Below, one piece after another: positions 26,085 through 34,222 of a stretch of 64,000 nucleotides of DNA. Origin of the DNA: Chloroflexota bacterium. GTDB taxonomy: Bacteria > Chloroflexota > UBA11872. The DNA lies in NCBI GenBank assembly GCA_022826485.1, contig JAJDUU010000014.1, positions 62,001 to 126,000 on the forward strand, written 5' to 3'. The notes below the pieces were generated by a model that saw only the letters and a list, made by a program, of their open reading frames with translations, was not told where the DNA came from and made no database searches. Made by a program: the position numbers and the translations under genes. Positions within the stretch are counted from its first letter, which is position 1, and every line of letters starts with the position of its first letter.

Positions 26085-26255
26085 TTCCGGTGCCCGGCCG
26101 CTCTCGCCGCTCGCGCGATGCCTGTTGTCGGTTCTCAGCATGCCCTATCGAGGGAATATTCCACGGCGCATGAACTCCACCGCCACGTTCAGGTCTTCCG
26201 CTGAGAACCGCAGCCAGCGTATGGCTTCCTGGACCACGGGATCAGGGACGCTCAT
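26085..26255 (-). pseudogene. HEPN-domain gene, truncated and frameshifted
   Basis: ATG at 26255 opens a normal HEPN protein (VQEAIRWLRFSAEDLNVAVEFM), which stops at a TAG after 36 residues (GIFPR). In another frame the downstream DNA still encodes GHAENRQQASRE (about 26116-26141), resembling the HEPN FHAQQAAEKA helix. A frameshift plus stop has therefore inactivated it. The start overlaps the MNT nucleotidyltransferase gene by 14 nt, the usual arrangement of MNT/HEPN toxin-antitoxin pairs. Confidence 0.65.
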
Positions 26256-26559
26256 ACACGACAGTCCCTTCCCGGAGCGCGGCGTGGAGGACGGTCCCCG
26301 CCACCTGTCCTCGACCGGCAATCTCATCGGGCGTGGTCACCACAATGTCCTTGCCGACCGGAAGGTCGCCTAGCAACCGCCGCATCTCGACCGCGGCCCG
26401 GCGCTTGTCCGGCGCGTCGCCCATCACCACCAACAGGTCCACGTCGCTCGACGGCGTTGCCCCGCCGCGTGCCCGGGAGCCAAAGAGCACGACGCGAGAC
26501 GGCTGGAACCGCGCCACGATGCGGTCCACCATGGTGGCGACCACCGCTTCCATGGTCAT
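26242..26559 (-). CDS. MNT-type nucleotidyltransferase (MntA-like antitoxin)
   Basis: A 105-residue minimal nucleotidyltransferase. The catalytic pattern is complete: LFGSRARGGATPSSDVDLLVV, with Gly27-Ser28 and the metal ligands Asp39/Asp41. In MNT/HEPN modules the MNT protein modifies or neutralises the HEPN ribonuclease. Here the HEPN partner, overlapping by 14 nt, is broken, so this gene may be an orphan antitoxin or may act on another HEPN such as the one at 25245. It starts at ATG 26559, with ATG 26553 as an alternative. Confidence 0.85.
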   Translation of the reverse strand: MTMEAVVATMVDRIVARFQPSRVVLFGSRARGGATPSSDVDLLVVMGDAPDKRRAAVEMRRLLGDLPVGKDIVVTTPDEIAGRGQVAGTVLHAALREGTVVYERP

Positions 26560-26610
26560 GGCACGTCCTCACACCCGCCGCTCAGGACGCCTGGCACTAC
26601 CATCGGCCCC

Positions 26611-26664
26611 TCACCCCGAACGCCCCATGCGGTACTTGATGCCGTAGTTTGTGATGAAGTCCAT
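26611..26664 (-). CDS. Micro-ORF, 17 residues (copy B)
   Basis: A 17-codon ORF whose peptide is MDFITNYGIKYRMGRSG. The ATG lies 7 nt after the stop of the large methyltransferase gene, and AGCAGG just upstream could serve as a ribosome binding site. It is homologous to the micro-ORF at 26003-26068. No known family was recognised. The repeated DNA spans roughly 45 nt in each copy. Confidence 0.45.
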   Translation of the reverse strand: MDFITNYGIKYRMGRSG

Positions 26665-26671
26665 CCTGCTT

Positions 26672-29600
26672 CTATCCTCGATCCTCGAACGAGGTTCTTA
26701 CGACCAATGAGTGCTCCAACTCGATGTCTTCCCACAGGTCGCCTAGGCCCAATGCTTCTAACCAAACCTTGTCAATTTTGTCCGTGATGTGCCGGCATCT
26801 GGCGATGTTGTAGTTGCCGATGTTCTTTCCAGCGTTTAGCTTGAAGACTATATTGTCGTTCATAGCGTCTTCTAACGACGGCAATAGCGGCAATAGATGG
26901 TTTTTCTGGCGAACGGTTAGCTGGCTCGGTCCCAGGGGGGCGCTAGTGAAGCCGCTCTGAGTCACATCAAAGTCGTCGCCAATGGCCGCCCACCAGACAA
27001 AGAGAATCTTGCCATTCGTTAAGAGCATGGACAAATCTCTATCATCGGATTCCAGAAAGTGGACGGTTCCGTACTTTGTTTGGGGAATCAGGTTGTCGTC
27101 CTGACCGTATGCTGGCGGTTGGTTTATACAGAATGTCAGCCAGTTATAAGCGGTCTGCTTGAAGTGAAGATTATGCGCGCCGGATCGACGCGGAGCAAGC
27201 TCGTTCTGGAGGCGGTAGGCGCTACCCTCTAGTAGTGACTCGAAGCTCTGTAGAATGCGTTCACTTCCTAGCTTGGGAATCAATCCGCCAAATGCTGATG
27301 GCGAAAACGGTGCATACGATAGTGCGCCAAACAGAGACGGACGCTGCGAGTCGAACCATCTGTGAAGACGTGTCGTGAAACTGCACTTCTGTGAATCTGA
27401 CGATTTACGGGCCAGATAGATCGTGTTGCGTACCCTCGTATCGAAGCTGAAGAGGGCAGACGGAATGCGGCCGAACGACGAGAACCAAATGGAATCGCAT
27501 TCCTCGTATAGGTGAGAGCGTAGGCTAGTGAATCCTGAGCTGAATGTGAGGCTAAGCGGCACGATCATGCTTGTCCAACCGGCGCTACGGCAGACGTTGA
27601 CGCTTCGCTCTGCGACCAGTGCATATATGTCTGGGCAACTTGACGTTTGAAATCCCCTTAGCGTGTATTCCTTGGCGACCGTCCGCCGAGCCACGTAAGG
27701 AGGATTCCCGATCACAGCGTCAAATCCGCTCTCGCTTATGGCCCCGTGAAACTCGACGAACCAGTGGAATGGCTTATGGCTGTCGCCCCAAGCGGTGTAG
27801 GCGTCCGAGTCGCCCAGGTCGATTCCGTGCTCGCCGGCGAGGTAGCGATTGAGCTCTGTGCTCAAATTGTCCAGACGGCGGCGCAGGTCAGCCTTATGGT
27901 CGGCAGTGATCTCGCCGCCGAGCATGGTCTGCTGTCGTTGAAACTGGGTAAAGGCAGCACTGGCTAGCCGCGCCTGCTCTTCGATGTGGTCGAGGACTGC
28001 CTGTTCTTCGGGAAAAACCTGCCTGTACTGACCGTCGGGCATCACAGTCATGGCCCGGCGAACGTCATCGAGGGAAGTAAAGCCCACGAGGGTATTGCCG
28101 GCGCGAATGTTGAAGTCGATGTCGGGCAGCGGCTCCAGCTCGTCCACCGTGCCGGCCTGCGCCGCCAGCTTGAGGAAGAGCCGCAGCTTACAGATCTCCA
28201 CCGCCTCTTCCATGATGTCCACGCCGTAGAGATTGCCGATGATGATCGACTTGAGGATGTAGTAGCGACGGTTGGGGTGGCGCGCGGCCTCGGCCAGATC
28301 TCGGCGGAAGTCGATGAACTTGGCCGGGCTGTGCTTGCCGCCTGACTGGTCCAACTCGTCCACGAAGGCTTCCATGCGCTCCAGGCAGGCGTCGTAAAGC
28401 GGTTCCAGCACGTTGAGGGCGGCGAAGAGGAAGGCGCCGGAGCCGCACGCGGGGTCAAGCACCGAGACCTCTCGGATGGCCTTCCAGAAGGCCCGAAGCA
28501 GCTCGGGGCCTTCGCAATCCAGGATCACGTCCTGGGCAAACTGCCGAGTGTCCAGGTTCAGCGTGATCAGGTCATTGATCTGGTGGACCTCGCCGTCCAC
28601 CAGCTTTTCCCAGATTTCATAGTGCCGCTGGCGTCGCGCGACGTGCTCGCGCCAGGTCTCGGTGGGCAGGGCGTGGGCCTCGTCGGCCGGCTCGTTCCAG
28701 CGGCCGCGCTGCGCCACGTCGTCCACGCCGGGGGCGATGTGTGGCGGAAGCTCAACAGCGACGCCTTTCTGCATGGCCGGATAGATATAGCGGTCCGGGT
28801 TCTCGCTCAGCAGCCGCCAGAGCGCGGAGTCGCGCCGGAACGCGATGGCGCATTGCTTTCGCGCCATGTCGAATAGCCGCGGAATGACGGTGTTCTGCGA
28901 GATGTAGCCGGTGATGTCTTCCTTGGTGTAGTAGGCCCCCATCTGCTTCTGATTGACGTACTTCTCGAAAATGTAGCCCAACACGTCGGGATTGACCTCG
29001 TTGTCGGCCCGCAGCGGGCGCTCGTCGAGGTGCCATTGGTAGGCGTCGAAGAAGGCGAACAGCCTCTCGAAGGCTGAGTCGTCAATCTGAATGTCTTGGT
29101 ATCGGTCTTCGAGTTCATGCACGTCGAAGATGCCGCCGTTGAGGTAGGGCACCGTGCCGATGAGTGCGTCGAGGTCTGCGGCCCGATCTTCCGGCAACAG
29201 TCCCAGCCCCTCGTGGAAAAACCGCCGCAGGAAGTGCCGGTAGAAGCTGAGGAACTGACCTTCACCGCGCAGCCGCTGCACGTCCGTCAGCCGGTTGCGC
29301 AGGTAGTCCCGGTCGCCGTCCAGGAAGCCTTTCTTCTGCACAAAGTAGATGAACATCAGCCGGTTGAGCATCAGGGACGTGTACCACTCGCGATCGTCCA
29401 TGACCGGGATGCCCTCCACGAACTCGAGGAAGGCGTCGTGCTCGGTCTTGAACCGGGTGTAGAAGCGTTTGGTGACACGATCGACGTCGAAGGCCCTGCC
29501 CGCGCGAACCGTCACCTCGGCAATGGAGGGTTCTTCGTCCAAGCTGAAGGCCAGCAATTGGAGCTTCTGGATCAATGGCTCGCCGGTCTGGTCCCGATGG

Positions 29601-29947
29601 AAGGCGTGCTCGCGGTAGAGCGGTGAGCGCCCGGGCTGCCGCTTGACCCACTGCCAGACCTGGCGCGTTGCAGCGTCGTCGACAAAGACCAGCAGGTGCT
29701 CGTGGGTCTGCTTTGCCAGTTGCCGTTCGATCTTCATGCGCACGGCGCGCTCGGGTACTTCCGGGTTTCGGCACACGTAAGCAACCAGTCCGCTCTTTTC
29801 CGCCACCGCCCCCAGGTCGTAGGCGTGGTCGTCAACCTCGGCGGACTGGTTGCCGGGCGGCCGGTCCCAGCCCAGCTCTTCGATGAACAGACGCTGGAAG
29901 TCGAAGTCTTGGACTGCTTGCCTGACCTGCTCGGAGCGGAACGCCAC
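26672..29947 (-). CDS. Eco57I/PglX-type adenine-specific DNA methyltransferase
   Basis: A 1091-residue protein that methylates adenine N6 in DNA. Motif I is DPACGSGAF at about residue 495, and the catalytic motif IV is NPPY at about residue 745 (27689-27716). A long N-terminal region, with the FDVDRVTKRFYTRFKTEH segment seen in these proteins, precedes the MTase core. The C-terminal 340 residues are the likely target-recognition region and are markedly AT-richer than the rest. No PD-(D/E)xK nuclease is evident. GTG at 29947 is chosen; the frame runs on to 30079 but would overlap the PIN gene with non-family sequence. The PLD-helicase upstream is the likely partner. Confidence 0.87.
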   Translation of the reverse strand: MAFRSEQVRQAVQDFDFQRLFIEELGWDRPPGNQSAEVDDHAYDLGAVAEKSGLVAYVCRNPEVPERAVRMKIERQLAKQTHEHLLVFVDDAATRQVWQWVKRQPGRSPLYREHAFHRDQTGEPLIQKLQLLAFSLDEEPSIAEVTVRAGRAFDVDRVTKRFYTRFKTEHDAFLEFVEGIPVMDDREWYTSLMLNRLMFIYFVQKKGFLDGDRDYLRNRLTDVQRLRGEGQFLSFYRHFLRRFFHEGLGLLPEDRAADLDALIGTVPYLNGGIFDVHELEDRYQDIQIDDSAFERLFAFFDAYQWHLDERPLRADNEVNPDVLGYIFEKYVNQKQMGAYYTKEDITGYISQNTVIPRLFDMARKQCAIAFRRDSALWRLLSENPDRYIYPAMQKGVAVELPPHIAPGVDDVAQRGRWNEPADEAHALPTETWREHVARRQRHYEIWEKLVDGEVHQINDLITLNLDTRQFAQDVILDCEGPELLRAFWKAIREVSVLDPACGSGAFLFAALNVLEPLYDACLERMEAFVDELDQSGGKHSPAKFIDFRRDLAEAARHPNRRYYILKSIIIGNLYGVDIMEEAVEICKLRLFLKLAAQAGTVDELEPLPDIDFNIRAGNTLVGFTSLDDVRRAMTVMPDGQYRQVFPEEQAVLDHIEEQARLASAAFTQFQRQQTMLGGEITADHKADLRRRLDNLSTELNRYLAGEHGIDLGDSDAYTAWGDSHKPFHWFVEFHGAISESGFDAVIGNPPYVARRTVAKEYTLRGFQTSSCPDIYALVAERSVNVCRSAGWTSMIVPLSLTFSSGFTSLRSHLYEECDSIWFSSFGRIPSALFSFDTRVRNTIYLARKSSDSQKCSFTTRLHRWFDSQRPSLFGALSYAPFSPSAFGGLIPKLGSERILQSFESLLEGSAYRLQNELAPRRSGAHNLHFKQTAYNWLTFCINQPPAYGQDDNLIPQTKYGTVHFLESDDRDLSMLLTNGKILFVWWAAIGDDFDVTQSGFTSAPLGPSQLTVRQKNHLLPLLPSLEDAMNDNIVFKLNAGKNIGNYNIARCRHITDKIDKVWLEALGLGDLWEDIELEHSLVVRTSFEDRG

Positions 29948-29987
29948 GGCTAGCCCTCGGCGTCCGGCTTGCGCTGGGCCCGGGTGC

Positions 29988-30392
29988 TCACTCTGAGACG
30001 AGACGCGCGTGGGGGAGGGAGGCCATCCGTCGGTCGAGAGTGAGCGTGTCCAACCCGGCCCGCGCGTAGTCGTTGGCAATCAGGCGGTCGAAAAGCCCTG
30101 GGCCGCCGGAGGCGGCGAGGGCATCCAGCACGGCGCGCCCGTTCAGCGGGGCGACCAGGCCGCTGGTGAGGGTGGTGTGAAGCTCGGCGCGGGCGTCCTC
30201 CTTCGAGACGCCATAGTGGCGTTGCAGGGTGACGTAGGTCTCCCCGATGACCTGGTTGGACGCGAGTATCTCGGTGTCAGCTGCGCAGAGGGCGCTGAGC
30301 CTCTCGACGCAGAGCGTGAAGAGGTCAGGGGGCTGGCCGGTCACCAGCCGGATTAGAACCGACGTATCAATCCCGATATTTGTACGGATCAT
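29988..30392 (-). CDS. PIN-domain ribonuclease toxin (VapC-like)
   Basis: A 134-residue PIN protein. The acidic metal-binding residues are in place: IDTSVLIRL (Asp near residue 9), SNQVIGETYVTL (Glu), LFDRLIANDYARAG (Asp) and a late TLDRRM. It probably cleaves RNA when not bound by its antitoxin. The gene starts inside the AbrB-type antitoxin gene (26-nt overlap). The pair lies between the helicase and methyltransferase genes on the same strand. Confidence 0.87.
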   Translation of the reverse strand: MIRTNIGIDTSVLIRLVTGQPPDLFTLCVERLSALCAADTEILASNQVIGETYVTLQRHYGVSKEDARAELHTTLTSGLVAPLNGRAVLDALAASGGPGLFDRLIANDYARAGLDTLTLDRRMASLPHARLVSE

Positions 30393-30612
30393 ATCCCTCG
30401 TCGCGGAACTTGCGGATGTCGAAAGGTGGAGTGCCCGGCTTTATCTTGTCGCCGAGGGTTCCCAGCTTCGAATAGTCGATTCGCCGTGGCTTTAGGGTGT
30501 ATCCGTCGGGACCCTCTTGCAGCTCGAGCCGATCGCCGGGGCCGACGCCCATGGCGTCCAGCACGTGCTTGGGAAAGGTGACCTGGCGCTTGGACGTAAT
30601 CTTCACGAGCAT
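30367..30612 (-). CDS. AbrB/SpoVT-type antitoxin
   Basis: An 81-residue protein with an N-terminal swapped-hairpin AbrB domain (VKITSKRQVTFPKHVLDAMGVGPGDRLEL) that binds DNA. A C-terminal tail (GTPPFDIRKFRDEGYDPYKY) probably wraps the PIN toxin. It is expected to repress its own promoter. The ATG at 30612 has a GGAGGC-type Shine-Dalgarno sequence just upstream. Confidence 0.9.
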   Translation of the reverse strand: MLVKITSKRQVTFPKHVLDAMGVGPGDRLELQEGPDGYTLKPRRIDYSKLGTLGDKIKPGTPPFDIRKFRDEGYDPYKYRD

Positions 30613-30688
30613 GAGATGCCTCCTTACGAAAAGTCTATATCAGGTAAGGCGGAGCGTCCAGTACACTGGCCCACCGCGCGGCGCCGCC

Positions 30689-33600
30689 CTACGTCTCATC
30701 GCCGCGCAGGCCCAGTGAGCAGATGATCTGCGGCTCCTCCGGCGCCGTGTCGTCTTCGACCACGCAGAGGCGTTCCTCCTGATGCAGGGTCGTCACCAGC
30801 TCGGCCAGTCCCTCGTCGGACATGCCGCTGCGCATTTGTCGGTTCAGCGTGTCGCGGGCGGTCTCACGCAAGGGGAAACGGTAAATCGCCTGATGAGCTC
30901 GTTCGAGCTCGGCACTTACGAAGAGCGTGCCCCGCCCCTGCTCGATGTAGTTCTTGAGGCGTTCGTAGACGCGGAATCGGGCTCCAGACGGCCGGCCAAG
31001 CTGCCCGCCTACACGCTTTTCCTCGGCGGCTGCTTGCCGCACGGCGTTTGTCACCAGCTCATGGTGGCGCTCCTGGCGTGGCGCGGCGGGCGTGTCCGGT
31101 GCGCAGCGGGCGGCATTGAGGATGGCGAAGTGCGACTGGCTGACGGTGTTTCCGTTGGCGTCGAGGCGGACGAGGGTGTCGTTGTCGGCGGCCGTCCGCA
31201 GGTAGATCAGCACGCCGGCGGGATCGTCACCGTCACCACGGCCCTCTCGCATCCCAGGGGAGATAGTGCGTGTGCTGTAGACGACGTCCGGCAGATCCTC
31301 GATTCGCCGGCGCAGCGATGGATCGTCGTCGGTGGCGTTCTTCCAGATCTGGTAGGCGTAGGACGCCAGGTCGATTTCGGTGTCCTCGTCGCCGTCAAGG
31401 ACGCCGGCTTGCTCGTTGTAAAGGTCGAGAATTGGCCGGTCCTCGTCGTCCTCGAAGTAGGCTTCGTCGGTCCCGACGACTTCCGCGTTCTCCCGTAGTC
31501 GCGTCCGCACCCGCGCGCGAAGCCGCAGCACCCGTTCCACGCCGTCGGCGGGCAGGAACGAATAGCAGAGAATCTCTGCGGCTTGCTGCCCGATACGGTC
31601 GACGCGGCCCGCCCGCTGGGCCAGCCGGATGATGGCCCAGGGCAGGTCGTAGTTGACCACGATGGCGCAGTCCTGCAGGTTTTGGCCCTCGCTGAGAACA
31701 TCGGTGGCGACAATCACGCGCAGTTCGTCGTCGGGCGAAACTGCGTCGCGTCTCCCGTTGCTGACCGGGCTGAATCGACCGGCTGTGGCTGTCGGGCTCT
31801 CCGAGTTTCCCGTGACGCCTTCCAGCTGTTCGAGTGCCGGACGCTCGGTGGCGCCATCCCGGAGTTGTTCCGTGAGGTAGTCCACGGTGTCGGCGAACTG
31901 GGAGAACACAAGCACTTTGTCTTCCGGATGGTCGCGGGTGAGCAGGTCGTGAAGCCGCTGCAGCTTCGTGTCATGCCGCGGCTCCCATTCGCCTGCCTCT
32001 GCCAGCACTCCCAGCAGCGCCTCGGCATCGGCCCGCAGATCGTTGGCGAGCTCGGGCTTGAATAGGTCGGCCCGCAGCCAGTCGTAGCGGTTCCGCCGTG
32101 GTCCGGCCAGCCGCGTGTAAGCCTGCGCGGCCTGCGCTTGAAAGGCTTCGGTCGTGTATATGCCGGGAGTTGAATGCGACTCGTCGGCGTCGTCGAATTG
32201 GAATCGTGCGGTGATCCGATCCGTATCGGTCACGCGGGTGTCCAGGTCGTCGGCGCTTTGGGTGCCGATGGGAATCTCCAGTCCCTGCTCAATCGCGTGG
32301 AGCACCAGCAGGTTTCGGATTACGTGCCGTTCCAGCGACTGAATGAACGCCGGGCCGCTGCTTTCCAGCCTCTTGAATAGATTGGTGCGACAGAATCCCT
32401 TGAGCCGTTGACCGGCGCGATTGAGGTTGTCGATTACCTGCTGCTCTACGTTGTTGGGTGGCTGGTCGGGCGACGGGTCTACGTGGTTTCCCAGGCCATA
32501 GCGCGGCAGTTCGAGCGCGTTGATCACGCTCACGACCCGGTCCGAATACAGGCGGGCGTATTGATCATCGGCGTTGCGCGGGTCGATCGAGAACCCGAGC
32601 GTGCGCGGTACTCGCGTGGGGAAATACGAAAGGGTTCCGTCGGCGAACTGCAAGAACTTTCGGCCGTCGTCCGGGTCGGTTTCCGCGTAGTTGTCCTTAA
32701 TGAAGCTGCGCGTGCGACGAACCATGTAGAGCCGCATGAGTTCCCGCCAGTCGTCGGCGAACTCGCTCTTCTCGAAGGCCGCCAGCGTGCCAAGACCGCA
32801 TTGGTGCTGGCGAATGAACTCGGTTTCGCCCATTTCGCGCAGTTTGCGATCGGGCCGCACGCCTAGGTCGTGGTCGACTGGCGTGAAGAGGCCGAGCTGC
32901 GCGGAGAGGTCGCCGTAGGTCTTGTTATAGGGCGTGGCCGACAGCAGCACGCAGCGGCTTTCGTTTTCGGCGATGTACTCGCGGATGGCGCGGTAGGTCC
33001 GGCCCTCGGGATTCCGCAGGTTGTGGCTCTCGTCCACGATTACGACGCGGTAGCGGCGCAGGGTGGGCAGCTGGTTGATGGCCACACTGATCGACATCAC
33101 TCTGGCCCGCAACTGGTAGCGGTGCGCGTAGTCCTCCCACATGTCGGTCAGGTTCTTGGGACAGAGGATGAGCGTTTCAAGCCCGTGGTCTTCTTCCAGG
33201 ATTTTTGCGACCGCCGTGGCCATGAGGGTCTTGCCGAGCCCCACGACGTCGCCGATCAGGGCGCCCCCGCGTCGGTTGATGTGATGCGCGGCGATGCGGG
33301 CCGCGGCAGCCTGAAACTCGAAAAGTGCGTCGCCGAAGATGGGCGGTATCTTGAATTCCTGCAGGCCCGCCCGCGCGTCCTGCGACAGGTGATAGGCCAT
33401 CTTGAGATAGATGTGATAGGGCGGAATCGGTACCTCCCGCGCCCAGCTCTCATCGATGATCTCGGCAAGTTCTTCTGAGATGTCGATGCACAGGCGGTCG
33501 TCCCAGCGGTCGTCAAACCAGCGCTGAAGCTTGGCGCAGGCGTCATGGTCGAGCACGTCGACGTTTAGCTCGCCCTGCTTGGCCAGACCGGCAAGGGTGA

Positions 33601-34087
33601 GGTTGCTGCTTCCCAGATAGCCGGTGGTTGGGTTGTTGGGGTCGGTGCGGTGGAGGAGGTAGAGCTTGGCGTGCAGGGGGTAGCGCAGGAAGAGCTTGAC
33701 GACGACCTTTCCGGCCTTGATTTGCGCCTTGAGCCGCCGTAGCCCGGCCTCGTCTTCATTACTGGGGGAGCCGGTGGTCAACTGCTGCCGAAACTCTGCC
33801 GCCACCTGCTGGCGTAGCCGCCGGGCTGCTTGCGAGTCAACGAGATCATCGCGGCTCAACAGGCTCAGCGCAGACCGCAACTCGTCGTGCGGCAGCCGCT
33901 GCATCCCAACTAACAGGCGGCAGCGTGAATCGTCGGCACCACTCCAGCCGTCAACAAAACGGTCGATCAGCCGCCAGCCGCGCAGGTTGAAGTAGCCGAC
34001 GCAGAAATCGGCTCGTTGCGAGATCCTGAGGGTCTCGGTGAGAGCCGGTAGAAGTTCTGACGTGATGTTGTCGAAGACGCGCGGCAC
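30689..34087 (-). CDS. PLD-nuclease/SNF2-like helicase fusion
   Basis: A 1132-residue protein. The N-terminus has a single phospholipase-D nuclease motif: HAKLYLLH (His139, Lys141), then GSSNLTLAGL and ELNVDV. A superfamily 2 helicase follows: Walker A GDVVGLGKT at 279-287, DESH at about 352, LLSATPYNK, then VLVFSQFADTVDYL and the C-terminal IVATDVLSEGQNLQDC and RLAQRAGRVDRIGQ. Such proteins act with PglX-like methyltransferases in restriction-like phage defence. The nuclease is presumably the PLD domain. It is the first gene of the minus-strand array. Confidence 0.88.
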   Translation of the reverse strand: MPRVFDNITSELLPALTETLRISQRADFCVGYFNLRGWRLIDRFVDGWSGADDSRCRLLVGMQRLPHDELRSALSLLSRDDLVDSQAARRLRQQVAAEFRQQLTTGSPSNEDEAGLRRLKAQIKAGKVVVKLFLRYPLHAKLYLLHRTDPNNPTTGYLGSSNLTLAGLAKQGELNVDVLDHDACAKLQRWFDDRWDDRLCIDISEELAEIIDESWAREVPIPPYHIYLKMAYHLSQDARAGLQEFKIPPIFGDALFEFQAAAARIAAHHINRRGGALIGDVVGLGKTLMATAVAKILEEDHGLETLILCPKNLTDMWEDYAHRYQLRARVMSISVAINQLPTLRRYRVVIVDESHNLRNPEGRTYRAIREYIAENESRCVLLSATPYNKTYGDLSAQLGLFTPVDHDLGVRPDRKLREMGETEFIRQHQCGLGTLAAFEKSEFADDWRELMRLYMVRRTRSFIKDNYAETDPDDGRKFLQFADGTLSYFPTRVPRTLGFSIDPRNADDQYARLYSDRVVSVINALELPRYGLGNHVDPSPDQPPNNVEQQVIDNLNRAGQRLKGFCRTNLFKRLESSGPAFIQSLERHVIRNLLVLHAIEQGLEIPIGTQSADDLDTRVTDTDRITARFQFDDADESHSTPGIYTTEAFQAQAAQAYTRLAGPRRNRYDWLRADLFKPELANDLRADAEALLGVLAEAGEWEPRHDTKLQRLHDLLTRDHPEDKVLVFSQFADTVDYLTEQLRDGATERPALEQLEGVTGNSESPTATAGRFSPVSNGRRDAVSPDDELRVIVATDVLSEGQNLQDCAIVVNYDLPWAIIRLAQRAGRVDRIGQQAAEILCYSFLPADGVERVLRLRARVRTRLRENAEVVGTDEAYFEDDEDRPILDLYNEQAGVLDGDEDTEIDLASYAYQIWKNATDDDPSLRRRIEDLPDVVYSTRTISPGMREGRGDGDDPAGVLIYLRTAADNDTLVRLDANGNTVSQSHFAILNAARCAPDTPAAPRQERHHELVTNAVRQAAAEEKRVGGQLGRPSGARFRVYERLKNYIEQGRGTLFVSAELERAHQAIYRFPLRETARDTLNRQMRSGMSDEGLAELVTTLHQEERLCVVEDDTAPEEPQIICSLGLRGDET

Positions 34088-34222
34088 GAGCGAGTGGTTT
34101 TGAAGCGAGACGCAGTCAGCTTACTTCCGATGGCGGCGAGCCACATGGCCGTCGCGGCCTGCACCACTCGGATCAAGCGGTAGGCTCGGCGTACCGATTC
34201 CAGATTCAAGGGGGTGCGGATC

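Noticed and set aside
26672-34087. Complete BREX or DISARM system
   Set aside because: A PglX-like methyltransferase and a helicase are present, but the hallmark partners (pglZ, brxC, drmA, drmB) are not in the flanking sequence.
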